Shown: in pieces, positions 52,147-60,642 of the stretch | How the letters are laid out: each line of letters opens with the position of its first letter | How positions within the stretch are numbered: the first letter of the stretch is position 1 | Assembly (NCBI RefSeq): GCF_024500045.1 | Contig: NZ_JTEO01000004.1 | Span: 248,001 to 312,000, forward strand | Origin: Methanolobus chelungpuianus | Lineage (GTDB): Archaea > Halobacteriota > Methanosarcinia > Methanosarcinales > Methanosarcinaceae | Reading direction: 5' to 3' | DNA: 64,000 nucleotides | Translations under genes and position numbers: made by a program | Notes under the pieces: generated by a model | The model's input: the letters and a program-made list of their open reading frames with translations, nothing else | Database searches by the model: none | Told to the model about the DNA's origin: nothing

Positions 52147-53529
52147 CTATGCACAGGATGATATCTGCGCTGCTATCAGCTCATTCAGGCGCTCGATGAA
52201 CTCCTGCTTCTTACCGAAAGGCACCGTTGCTCCTGCGGCAATGTCATGCCCTCCTCCAGCGCCTCCGATTTCCTGGCACGCCCTGCTTATGGCATCTGAA
52301 AGGTTAAGTCCCCTGTTGACAAGCTCCTGCGTACCTCTTGCTGAGACCTTGTGCCCGTCCTCTTTATCCGCAAAGGCAACGATCGGGAGGTAACGGTTAC
52401 TGGATGCATGGCTCATGCCTGCAACTATCCCTACGATGGTCTCGGGTATGGCGCTGCCTGCATCAAAGTACTGGAGGTGGGATAATTGTATGACCCCGTT
52501 CTCTTTAACGAAGTTGAGCCCGTCAACAAGGTTCTTGCGGTGCTCGTTCAGGAGTCTCTTTGAATCCTCATATGCTTCCTCCCGGTCACCCATGCAAACC
52601 GCCATTCCTATCTCTGCCTTCATGTAGCGTCCGGTTGCATTCAGGAGGGTGGCGTACTCACTGGCATCCCTCATCTCTGTTCCTTCTTTCTCGTGCAGGA
52701 GTATGTAGCACTCGCCGACCAGCCTGTTGACGCTGTAGGACGAGAGGCCGTTCTGCACCGAATACTGCAGAAGGGACGAGGTCACCTTTATGCGTTCCTC
52801 GTCTGTAAGGTCTATCCACCTGCGCCACCGCTCTTCCTCAGCACAGCGGAATCCTATCCTCTTAAGGAACTCTATGCATGCGTCCTCATTGCCTGTAAGC
52901 CCGGGAAGGTAGGGATCGGATGAATACTGCAGCATCTTATACACCGGCCTTGTCTGCTTACCGAAAAGGGATATGTCTGTCTTTGCAGTGATAATCTCAG
53001 GGCTAGCCTCAAGTATCTCGCGGTTGAGGCTCACCAGTTTCCCGAATTTGCGATACTGCATATCTCCTATGCACCCAACGATGGCAAGGTCTGCAAGGTC
53101 CCTGTTGTTCCCGAGCTGTTCCGCAAGCAGGAAAGCAGTTCCTGAGCCGCTGATCTCAAAGGACCCGTTTGCCCCGAAGAGGTGGGGATTAAGGTGCAGT
53201 TCGGTATCTCCTTGGGGGCGGTGGTGGTCCGCGATCACCGCGTGCAGTCCATAGCTGCTGATATGCTCGATCTGCCCGCTGCCAAGGTCCGTGAATATGA
53301 TAAGTTCCGGGTTGCTGTCTGCCAGTTCACTGACGATGGTTTCATCCAGCTGTTTCACAAAAAGCATCTCGTATTCTATCCCTGCCCTTTCCATTGCCCT
53401 GGCAGTGATGGCGGCAGAACTGATCCCGTCTGCATCAATATGCGATACAAGCCGGACCTCTTTATGTTTTCTTATCTCCTCTGCGCATCTTCTGGCACGC
53501 TGAGTCATCTGTAGCATAGTTTCAGACAT
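52147..53529 (-). CDS. DHH-family phosphoesterase (RecJ-like)
   Basis: A 460-residue protein. The DHH domain has motifs SHIDADGISSA (29-39), FTDLG (about 80) and ADHHRP (about 99-104). The C-terminal DHHA1 domain has GGAGGGHDIAAGATV at 421-435. This is the archaeal RecJ/GAN group: 5'-3' single-strand DNA exonucleases, some bound to GINS at the replication fork, and also RNA-degrading members. All metal ligands are present. It begins 6 bases after the stop of the upstream PD-(D/E)XK gene on the same strand, so a DNA repair operon is plausible. Confidence 0.9.
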   Translation of the reverse strand: MSETMLQMTQRARRCAEEIRKHKEVRLVSHIDADGISSAAITARAMERAGIEYEMLFVKQLDETIVSELADSNPELIIFTDLGSGQIEHISSYGLHAVIADHHRPQGDTELHLNPHLFGANGSFEISGSGTAFLLAEQLGNNRDLADLAIVGCIGDMQYRKFGKLVSLNREILEASPEIITAKTDISLFGKQTRPVYKMLQYSSDPYLPGLTGNEDACIEFLKRIGFRCAEEERWRRWIDLTDEERIKVTSSLLQYSVQNGLSSYSVNRLVGECYILLHEKEGTEMRDASEYATLLNATGRYMKAEIGMAVCMGDREEAYEDSKRLLNEHRKNLVDGLNFVKENGVIQLSHLQYFDAGSAIPETIVGIVAGMSHASSNRYLPIVAFADKEDGHKVSARGTQELVNRGLNLSDAISRACQEIGGAGGGHDIAAGATVPFGKKQEFIERLNELIAAQISSCA

Positions 53530-53535
53530 TTTTCC

Positions 53536-54036
53536 TCATACTAATATCCTTGGACCCCTCTTCCACCCCTGGGGATCGATGACATACTTATTTCCTGTTC
53601 TTTCGATCCTGCAGAACTCCTGGATCTCCCCTATAGTGAACTTGGTGGCATCATCCTGGTGGAATCTTTCTTGAAGCACGTTCCAGGGTATAATGTACGC
53701 TTCCCTGGAGTGCCCGACTCCCATCTTCAGTTCCACTGCAAGGAATCCTGTCCTGCCGGAACGCTTCAGGAAATCCGATATCCTGTCTATCTGGTGGGAG
53801 CCGTTCTTATCGGTTGTGAAATGCTGGGTAAAATACAGTGCCTTTGCACCCTTGTCGACCGAAATGCTCTTGCATTCGATACCCAGGTAGTAGTCAGGAT
53901 CGAGCGAGTCCACAAGCACGTCAAGGAACTGCGGGGTGAACCTGTGCTGCTTCAGGCGGTGAGCGATACCTTTGATGTCCTTTTCCTGAAAAAACGTGTT
54001 AAACGACTGAACAAGTACTCTCTCGAACTCTGTCAT
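53536..54036 (-). CDS. PD-(D/E)XK nuclease-like protein
   Basis: A 166-residue protein. DYYLGIECKSI (about 48-58) gives the D-x(n)-ExK core after FLDVLVDSLDP. A second conserved block is FLAVELKMGVGHSREAYIIPW. The plan matches small archaeal Holliday-junction-resolvase-like or restriction-like folds, though not Hjc itself. It is the first gene of a pair with the RecJ-like protein (6-base gap), so a role in DNA repair is likely (inference). Confidence 0.68.
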   Translation of the reverse strand: MTEFERVLVQSFNTFFQEKDIKGIAHRLKQHRFTPQFLDVLVDSLDPDYYLGIECKSISVDKGAKALYFTQHFTTDKNGSHQIDRISDFLKRSGRTGFLAVELKMGVGHSREAYIIPWNVLQERFHQDDATKFTIGEIQEFCRIERTGNKYVIDPQGWKRGPRILV

Positions 54037-54134
54037 GCAAGACCAGCTTTTTTAGGGATAAGATGAGCCTCATAATTTAAAACACTATGTCCCTGCGTTA
54101 ACTTGATGTACTTTATCCTTTAATTATTCAGGCG

Positions 54135-54314
54135 ATGAATAAGAGAAACATGGAAATCATATCCTCAGTAGGTTCTGTGGCTTTGCTGGCAGCACTTTTC
54201 ATTCTGGTCCACCAGAACATGCCGCAGTCACAGGAATATGGCTTTGTTGCCTCGCTGGTGGCCTTTATTATCGTTGTGTCCCTGGTGGGTCTCAAACTGA
54301 CAAGAATGGAATGA
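54135..54314 (+). CDS. 59-residue two-helix membrane protein
   Basis: A frame from ATG 54135 to TGA 54314. Two hydrophobic helices (about 9-25, ISSVGSVALLAALFILV, and 35-53, GFVASLVAFIIVVSLVGLKL) join by a short polar turn HQNMPQSQEY. A TATA-like CTTTATCC lies at 54111-54118 about 20-25 bases ahead, which suggests a leaderless message. It ends 13 bases before YjbQ and may share its transcript. Unknown function. Confidence 0.6.
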   Translation: MNKRNMEIISSVGSVALLAALFILVHQNMPQSQEYGFVASLVAFIIVVSLVGLKLTRME

Positions 54315-54327
54315 CTCGTGGGATGTA

Positions 54328-54753
54328 ATGGTAGTATTCACCGGTTATCTGGACTTTGATACAAAAGGTGACACTGATATCATAGATGTGACTTCCCCTG
54401 TCACAGGCATCGTTGCCTCATCCGGAATAAAGGATGGGATCGTGCTTGTCTTTGCACCGGGCTCCACAGCTGCGATCACTACCATTGAGTATGAGCCCGG
54501 TCTTGTCTTTGACCTGCGTGAGGCCTTGGAACGCCTGGTTCCCGGGGATATGTATTACAAGCATCATGAGAGATGGCACGACGGTAACGGACATTCCCAC
54601 ATACGTGCTTCACTGATTGGGCAGAGCAGGTCCTTCCCTGTTGTAAACGGGGATATCATGCTCGGTACGTGGCAGCAGATAATATTCATTGACCTGGACA
54701 ATCGGCCGCGTTCAAGACGGGTGCTTGTCCAGGTATGCGGAGAAACAGTATAA
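54328..54753 (+). CDS. YjbQ/UPF0047 family protein
   Basis: A 141-residue protein of standard family length. The conserved histidine-rich segment is HHERWHDGNGHSHIRASLIG (about 79-98), followed by GTWQQIIFIDLDNRPRSRRV. YjbQ members have a weak thiamine phosphate synthase activity in bacteria; the real physiological role is not settled. The His cluster probably holds a metal ion. It follows the micro membrane protein by 13 bases. Confidence 0.92.
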   Translation: MVVFTGYLDFDTKGDTDIIDVTSPVTGIVASSGIKDGIVLVFAPGSTAAITTIEYEPGLVFDLREALERLVPGDMYYKHHERWHDGNGHSHIRASLIGQSRSFPVVNGDIMLGTWQQIIFIDLDNRPRSRRVLVQVCGETV

Positions 54754-54846
54754 CTCCCGGGGAACTTGAGAATAGAACTGAAGCGTGGAGGAGCCTGATT
54801 CAGGGAATCAGGATCTCTTTCCAATCCTCGTATTAGTATTTTTATA

Positions 54847-55248
54847 TCAGTTGTTCTGCTTGACAAGGAACTTGACAAAGTCGGGGCTAAGTCTTGTTTC
54901 CCTGACCATCTTATCCTCTATCTCATCATCTGAAAGACCATCTGCCCTGTACTGGTCAATACGGTCGTAGACGCTCTGTGAAACCTCGGAGTACTCGTTG
55001 ATGTCCTTCCTGTGTCCCCAGACATCGCCCTCAAGAAGGTCGATTCCCTGCATTTCGAGGTACATCCTGGCTGAGTTTGAGATCGTCCTCTTGTATGAGC
55101 TTGGGATGTGCAATGCCTTTACATTGGGGCATTTCATGACAAGGGAGAAAATATCCGTGTTTGAAGGCCTGAATGCAAGGTGTACTATTTCCTCATTTGG
55201 TCCAAGGGTATTAATTTCGTCTTTTGAACTTACAACTCTTATTTTCAT
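54847..55248 (-). CDS. DUF1699-like protein of methanosarcinal archaea
   Basis: A 133-residue soluble protein. The opening MKIRVVSSKDEINTLGPNEEIVHLAFRPS-type start and the segment CPNVKALHIPSSYKRTIS match what I recall of DUF1699 proteins, so far restricted to Methanosarcinales. No catalytic motif is evident, and the C-terminal helix-rich part ends in FVKFLVKQNN. A role as regulator has been considered for the family, but I can show nothing here. A TGGTGAGAAAAC ribosome binding site sits 5-10 bases ahead. Confidence 0.65.
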   Translation of the reverse strand: MKIRVVSSKDEINTLGPNEEIVHLAFRPSNTDIFSLVMKCPNVKALHIPSSYKRTISNSARMYLEMQGIDLLEGDVWGHRKDINEYSEVSQSVYDRIDQYRADGLSDDEIEDKMVRETRLSPDFVKFLVKQNN

Positions 55249-55753
55249 GTTTTCTCACCATATTTATTTTTCATTGTTAGATGTTCAAATACGCGCCCAC
55301 TATTTTGCCAATACCGGTGCAGTACTTTACTCAGTAATAAATTAGTGTATATACAAAGTTTTATTTAAACGTTGCTAAGTATATAACATTATAGTCATAG
55401 TATAAATTAGTTCAATCGTATAACTTATAAGAAAGATACTAATGTTGATTGGTACGAATCATCCGCATCAGCCTTATGATGCTGTTTTAGACGTCCCTCA
55501 CTGTCAATATCCCTTTCATATGCATGTATTCTTATGTTGTACCTTAAGATATGTGCGAAGTAATTGCATCTTTATTTCTCTTTCTTTTCAAGCTTTGCTA
55601 AGTTTGTCTCAAATATAATAAAAGGTGGTGCATACAAATATCTTAGTGTGTATTTAACTCTTACCATTATTGATATGATTGCATACGATAATTTGCGCAC
55701 AAAAAAATTCCAAGTAAACCTATTTATAAATATAAAAGCATCTGCTCTTTTGT
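55249..55753. other. 505-base AT-rich intergenic region
   Basis: It holds the leftward promoter of the DUF1699-like gene and the rightward one of the membrane protein gene. Many TATA-like runs are present (e.g. near 55355-55365 and 55725-55740). The frame at 55564-55983 overlaps the real gene in another frame and has no protein-like character. I see no RNA gene. Confidence 0.45.
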
Positions 55754-56569
55754 ATGCTGCCGAATGGAGTAAAGTTATGGCCCAAAGCAAATATCAAGTT
55801 TACATACCTGATATTTGGTATAGTTCTCACTTACTTCTCAAGTTATCTACCGGACCTGGCAGGCGTTGTAGGAATAGAAGGAACAAGGATAAGTTCCATA
55901 GTTGCTTTTGGCTCATTGAACGGCATGCTTTTCGGCCCTTTCTGGGGTGCTCTTGTATCAGGCACCGGGATGTTCATGCATGAGCTCAATACTCCGGGTT
56001 ACATAAGCAAGAACGCTTTCAAAATGCTTTCTCCTTTCTTCATAATGTTATGCTCCGTTGTTTCAGGCATGATTATGCAAAGGCAGCAGCGGGTGGTTGT
56101 CAGTATCTATGGAGCTTTGTTATTGCTGTGGTTATCCCAGGGTGTCGGCAGGGAGGCCTACTACTACCCTTGGTTCCATCTGGTCGCACTCATGGCATTT
56201 CTGGTTATTGGCAGGTATCTTACTCAATCAGTACACTCGAAAATATACCTGTTCATCTATTTGTTCTTTGCAGCTCTTTTAGGCGTCCTTTCGGACCATC
56301 TGGCAGGCTCCATTGCATATTCCTACATATACGCCATTCCTGCATCTGCATATTCCTCTGTCCTGATGCTATATCCGATAGAACGCACCATGCTTGCTAT
56401 GGCTGCTGCATTCACAGCATTCTTCTTCCTGTCCATCTATAAGGACATAGTCCTGTGTTCTGAAAATCTGGAGGATGACGTTGACAGGCTCAGATCAAAA
56501 GATCTGGAAGAATATCTTTACTGTGATGTAGTAAGGATAATTGAGAATGAAGAACAGAAGGGCCGCTGA
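55754..56569 (+). CDS. Multi-helix membrane protein, possibly ECF transporter S component-like
   Basis: A 271-residue protein with six or so transmembrane helices (about 13-32, 40-65, 88-108, 115-130, 140-160, 170-190, 205-240). FGSLNGMLFGPFWGALVSGTG resembles the N-terminal part of ECF-type substrate-binding components, which have a G-rich helix of this kind. The last 40 residues are charged and cytoplasmic (DDVDRLRSKDLEEYLY). No ECF A/T genes are nearby. The family assignment is tentative. It converges on the MinD-like gene. Confidence 0.6.
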   Translation: MLPNGVKLWPKANIKFTYLIFGIVLTYFSSYLPDLAGVVGIEGTRISSIVAFGSLNGMLFGPFWGALVSGTGMFMHELNTPGYISKNAFKMLSPFFIMLCSVVSGMIMQRQQRVVVSIYGALLLLWLSQGVGREAYYYPWFHLVALMAFLVIGRYLTQSVHSKIYLFIYLFFAALLGVLSDHLAGSIAYSYIYAIPASAYSSVLMLYPIERTMLAMAAAFTAFFFLSIYKDIVLCSENLEDDVDRLRSKDLEEYLYCDVVRIIENEEQKGR

Positions 56570-56602
56570 AGGATATTGTACCGAAGGATTGTGCGTTATA
56601 TA

Positions 56603-57358
56603 TCACAGGATACTTTCCAGCTTATCCTTTATGTCACAGATAGCCCGTGAGAACTCGTGTTCACGGTCTGAAAGTACAAATATCTCGCCGCTCCTTTTTG
56701 CGATGTCGCATATACAGGGTATTGCTGCGATCACAGGAAAGCCGTAGCGCATCCCATCAAGCGTATCCTCGTCAAGAGAACAATGGTGCATGTTGTCAAC
56801 TATTGCACATTTCTTATTGAGTGACTTATATACTCCGTTGACCAGCTGCTCGGTGCACTCGGAACAGGCCTTCGTAGAACTGTGCACTATCAGGACAAGA
56901 TCGGAGGCTGCGACGGCATTGATCGACTCGTATTCCACGCCGGGGCCAGTATCAAGTATGATCACTTCCGTGCCACTCCTGATAAGCTCCTTTTTGCCTG
57001 CGATTATATTTTTCAGTGCATTGGACTGCCATTTTCTGTCTTTGCTTGCAAGCTCACGTATCTCGGATATGTCTGCCTTGGAATAGGCCACTGAGACCTT
57101 TCCTGCCATCCCGAGACCGGCCCCTGTATCCATCACCACTTCGTTTATTCCTTTCCTTCCTGAAAGCAGGTCATTGACCCAGAAAGACACTCCTGATGAA
57201 CCGTTATCAAAAAAAGTGCGTAATGACGGTCCCCTTAGATCCATATCCAGCAGGCATACTTTCCTGCCGTCAAGAGCATAAGCTATGGCGAGGTTTACTG
57301 CGATACTGGTCTTCCCAGTGCCGCCCTTTGCGGAGTGTACTGCAATCGTGAACGCCAT
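56603..57358 (-). CDS. MinD/ParA-like P-loop ATPase
   Basis: A 251-residue protein of the MinD/Mrp group. The deviant Walker A is SAKGGTGKTSIAVNLA (9-24), switch I is LLDMDLRGPS and Walker B is VIILDTGPGVEYES. The CSECTEQL segment and a late CICDIAKRSGE are unusual cysteine sites. There is no C-terminal amphipathic membrane helix of the FtsZ-regulating MinD type. Cargo and partner are unknown. It lies 115 bases after a winged-helix gene on the same strand. Confidence 0.88.
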   Translation of the reverse strand: MAFTIAVHSAKGGTGKTSIAVNLAIAYALDGRKVCLLDMDLRGPSLRTFFDNGSSGVSFWVNDLLSGRKGINEVVMDTGAGLGMAGKVSVAYSKADISEIRELASKDRKWQSNALKNIIAGKKELIRSGTEVIILDTGPGVEYESINAVAASDLVLIVHSSTKACSECTEQLVNGVYKSLNKKCAIVDNMHHCSLDEDTLDGMRYGFPVIAAIPCICDIAKRSGEIFVLSDREHEFSRAICDIKDKLESIL

Positions 57359-57473
57359 CTTATGTCATCTCCTGCGCAGTCTAGAGCAATTTGGCTCTTT
57401 TATAAGAAATACTTTTCCTTTTAATTCGCGCTGTTCTCATATAAAAGAGGATATGGAGAGAACAGTCCTCTTA

Positions 57474-57821
57474 TCAACATAACTTACTGTTGATATGGAA
57501 ATATACTTTTCTTCCTTCTCTGTACTTCTCGACGTGTTCCATTCTGACAAGCTGGTTGAGGTAATTGCTCTCAACAGCCCTTTCCTTACGGGTCACCTCT
57601 GCAATATCCTCTGCAGTCGCCGGCCCTATCTCAAAGAGGGTGGTTGCTGTAGTACGCAGGTGGTCAGGCAGGGAAAGAAGCATCATCACGTCCAGTGAGT
57701 CACTCGAATGTACTTTCTCGTTCAGGGAAGCCGTGTTTCCATTCTGTATTATTTTATCCAGTTTGGCATTTATCTCTTTAAGGTTATGAAGTATCTCCTC
57801 GATCATCTCTTTTTCAATCAT
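57474..57821 (-). CDS. Winged-helix regulator with coiled-coil N-terminus
   Basis: A 115-residue protein. Residues 3-27 form a short coiled coil (MIEEILHNLKEINAKLDKI). A winged helix follows at about 48-112 (LLSLPDHLRTTATTLFEIG-PATAEDIAEVTRKERAVESNYLNQLV...VEKYREGRKVYFHI). It probably regulates its own and the MinD-like gene. No ligand site is visible. Confidence 0.75.
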   Translation of the reverse strand: MIEKEMIEEILHNLKEINAKLDKIIQNGNTASLNEKVHSSDSLDVMMLLSLPDHLRTTATTLFEIGPATAEDIAEVTRKERAVESNYLNQLVRMEHVEKYREGRKVYFHINSKLC

Positions 57822-57914
57822 TTACCTTACCTTTTGTTTTTATCTGGCATTTTACATAATGCTGATTATATCATAGGCATAACATTTAACCGAAATAAAT
57901 GTTTTCACTACGGC

Positions 57915-59561
57915 TTAGTCAAGTTTCCTTGACATGTATACACCATCAGTTTCATAGCCCAGTTTCCTGTAATAGCCTCTTACTCCTATGCCGCTGAGGA
58001 TAGCCAGTTTGCTGTAACCTGAATCGGAAGCTATCTCCTCTGCACGGGCAACCAGTTCCCGGCCATATCCCCTGTGCTGCCAGTCGCACTTTCCGGCCTT
58101 CTCACCAACCGAGACCATGGAGCCATATACATGCAGTTCCCTTCCCAGGGCAGCATTGACAAGCTCCTCCCGGTGCGGTGCATTAGGGAAGCGCAGTCTC
58201 ATAAAACCTATAAGTATGTCCTGGACAGTGTCCTCAAAGGCAATGAAATGCTCCGTTCCTCCGCAGCATCCGTAACTCTCAACGGTGATCCCGATATTTT
58301 CGCTGTCCGGCTCTTTTCCTCTGAGCATATTGTGTCCTACCTCACGACATCTGATGCAGTGGCATCTGCCCCCGTGCTGTTCAAGATGATCCTGTGCAAG
58401 CTGCCTTACATTGCTTTTACGGACCCCGGCCAGTATCTGGGGGGCCGGTATGTCCCTCTGGATACGCTGCAGGCGCACCCATTTGGGTATGAGCGACTTG
58501 ATACGGGCCAGAAGCTCTGCAGCCTCCTCATCGGTAATGGGGCTATATTCACCTTGCTCCCATATTCTGTGCAGTTCCGTGCCTTCTGTGACAAGCGTAG
58601 GGTATATTTTGAGATAGTCAGGCATGAACCCCGGCTCAGAGAAAAGCCTCTCGAAGTTCCTGATCTCCCTCTCTTCATCCATTCCCGGAAGTCCTGGCAT
58701 CATATGGAAACCCACCTTCAGGCCGCTGTCCCTGAGCAGCCTGTTGGCCTCAATGCTGTCTGCAACAGTATGCCCCCTGCGCATCCGGGAGAGTACGAAG
58801 TCATAGGTGCTCTGTACGCCTATCTCTACCTTTGTGGCCCCAAGCTCAAGCATCCTGTCGATATGTCCAGGCTTTGCCCAGTCGGGCCTGGTCTCAAAAG
58901 TGATTCCCGTGTTCCTTACCTCGGCAGTCTCGTTAGCCCTGTGCACATCTTCCAGGGTCACGTAAGGACAGGCCTCTCCGATAGCGTTTACCTTCCCGCG
59001 CCACTCAGTGCCATAAAAATCGTTCATTGCCTCGATACATCGCTTTGCATACCATTCCTGGTAGTCTATGGATCTTGCAGAGAACGTGCCTCCCATCACT
59101 ATAAGCTCGGCCTTCTTGATCTCGTGCCCGATCTCCTTTAGCTGCTCAAGCCTGGATGTTACTATTCTGTAAGGATCATAATCATGCTGGATGGCGCGCA
59201 TAGTGGAAGGCTCCCTGCCCATATAGCTCTGGGGAGAGTTGAACTGCGAATCAGGTCCCCCCGGACAGGGTACGCATATCCCGTGAGGACATGGGGCAGG
59301 GGATGTCATGGCTGCGATGACCGCAACCCCGGAAATGGTACGCACCGGCTTACGTTGCAGCAGATCCCTTACTTTCCTCTGTTCCTCCTCGTTGCCTGCC
59401 ATGATGATGTCAGCATTCTTGGGAAGGCTGGCAAGCCTGCAGCTCTTCGCCATTTTCTTCTTTGCCTGGTTCAGCTGGCGCAGGTCCGTGATCTCCCCGC
59501 TGATGACCATCTCAAGGATGTCCCGGCACGCCTTATTAAAATCACTATGTTCCGCAGTCAT
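57915..59561 (-). CDS. elp3: tRNA uridine-34 modification enzyme Elp3
   Basis: A 548-residue radical SAM / GNAT fusion. The radical-SAM cluster is CPHGICVPCPGG (about 92-103), followed by AGGT-like MGGTFSA and GVQSTYDFVL. The zinc/cysteine region CHCIRCREVGH lies at about 395. The acetyltransferase domain is 430-548, with HRGYGRELVARAEEIA as acetyl-CoA site. Elp3 adds the carboxymethyl group to wobble uridine in tRNA. Archaeal Elp3 acts alone. It follows the rfc gene by 28 bases on the same strand. Confidence 0.97.
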   Translation of the reverse strand: MTAEHSDFNKACRDILEMVISGEITDLRQLNQAKKKMAKSCRLASLPKNADIIMAGNEEEQRKVRDLLQRKPVRTISGVAVIAAMTSPAPCPHGICVPCPGGPDSQFNSPQSYMGREPSTMRAIQHDYDPYRIVTSRLEQLKEIGHEIKKAELIVMGGTFSARSIDYQEWYAKRCIEAMNDFYGTEWRGKVNAIGEACPYVTLEDVHRANETAEVRNTGITFETRPDWAKPGHIDRMLELGATKVEIGVQSTYDFVLSRMRRGHTVADSIEANRLLRDSGLKVGFHMMPGLPGMDEEREIRNFERLFSEPGFMPDYLKIYPTLVTEGTELHRIWEQGEYSPITDEEAAELLARIKSLIPKWVRLQRIQRDIPAPQILAGVRKSNVRQLAQDHLEQHGGRCHCIRCREVGHNMLRGKEPDSENIGITVESYGCCGGTEHFIAFEDTVQDILIGFMRLRFPNAPHREELVNAALGRELHVYGSMVSVGEKAGKCDWQHRGYGRELVARAEEIASDSGYSKLAILSGIGVRGYYRKLGYETDGVYMSRKLD

Positions 59562-59589
59562 TTATTGCAAGTGGTCTTCTCTGTCCCGG

Positions 59590-60627
59590 TTACGTGCAAA
59601 AGCCTGCCACCAGGTTTTCCAGCTGTATCCTTTCACTGGATGCGTCTGTCATGCAGAGGTCTGCATCAGCTATCCTGATCATCCATCCAGCTATGGTCTC
59701 CTCGCTCTCATTGGAAGATACCGTCATTGCATGCAGCTGCAGCAGGATCTCCTGTCCTGACATGCCGTCCTCCAGAATGAGGTTATCTATTGCCTTGCGG
59801 GCCTCAGTGATGTCCTTTGCAACGGCAGCCTGGAACAGTTGTGTGATATTCTCCGACCTTTCCTTCAGGGTGCAGTCGTATATCTCCTGTGCCCCTATGA
59901 CCGTGGCAGGAAACTGCAGGGACGCCACCTGTAAGGTATGCAGTGCTCTGGCAACATTGCCGTTTGCATGATACCCGAGTGCATCAACCCCGTCATCTGA
60001 GACCGACAGACCTTCGCTGTCCGCCACCTGCCTGATAAAAGCTGCAAGTTTCTCTGCCGACACGTGCCTGAAGAAAAGCTGAAGGCCCCTCGATCTCAGG
60101 GGTGCGATGAGCTTTGATGGCTGGGTGGTTGAAAGCACAAACCTGCATGTGGTTGTGTATTTTTCCATGATCCTCCTCAGGGCATGCTGTGCGTCGGAGT
60201 TGAAGGCTTCCGCGTTATCAATGAAGATTATCTTGAAATCCGAATCAATGGGGCCCATACTTGCATACTCGTTGACTATCTCCTTGAAGAGGGAGATCAC
60301 GCTTTTCTGTATCTTTGAAGGGTCATCAGTACCTATGATGCGCAGGAATCTCTTGTCCCTCACAAGGTAACGCTTGCCCTGCTCAAAGAAATCCGAAGCG
60401 TTGAAGTAGGTCAAATTGCGCTCGTAATCCTCTCCGTATATCTCTCTGGCCATCGCAAAGGCAGCTGAGGACTTGCCAGTGTTCTCAGGACCGTGGAGCA
60501 CCAGGTGAGGGAGATTCTTCGAGCATACAAGCCTGCGTATCATGTCTACGGATTCTTCATTGCCCAGTACCTCGTCAAGATTTGAAGGCCTGTACTTTAC
60601 CGTCCATATGTCTTTCATCTTCCTCAC
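59590..60627 (-). CDS. Replication factor C small-subunit-like protein with degenerate ATPase motifs
   Basis: A 345-residue AAA+ clamp loader subunit. Domain I starts with WTVKYRPSNLDEVLGNEE. Walker A reads GPENTGKSS (46-54) rather than GPPGTGKTT. Walker B is IIFIDNAEAF with Asn in place of the catalytic Glu. The SRC motif is SRG. It probably binds ATP but hydrolyses it poorly. Methanosarcina has three RFC subunits (RFC1, RFC2, RFCL), and this is most likely the divergent second small subunit. The third helical domain (about 235-345) is normal. Confidence 0.87.
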   Translation of the reverse strand: MRKMKDIWTVKYRPSNLDEVLGNEESVDMIRRLVCSKNLPHLVLHGPENTGKSSAAFAMAREIYGEDYERNLTYFNASDFFEQGKRYLVRDKRFLRIIGTDDPSKIQKSVISLFKEIVNEYASMGPIDSDFKIIFIDNAEAFNSDAQHALRRIMEKYTTTCRFVLSTTQPSKLIAPLRSRGLQLFFRHVSAEKLAAFIRQVADSEGLSVSDDGVDALGYHANGNVARALHTLQVASLQFPATVIGAQEIYDCTLKERSENITQLFQAAVAKDITEARKAIDNLILEDGMSGQEILLQLHAMTVSSNESEETIAGWMIRIADADLCMTDASSERIQLENLVAGFCT

Positions 60628-60642
60628 CCGGTCTATCCGTTT

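Noticed and set aside
55564-55983. 139-codon frame upstream of the membrane protein
   Set aside because: Overlaps the start of a clear multi-helix protein in another frame; composition changes abruptly at the overlap.
58074-59141. 355-codon rightward frame opposite elp3
   Set aside because: Antisense shadow of a complete Elp3 with all motifs.
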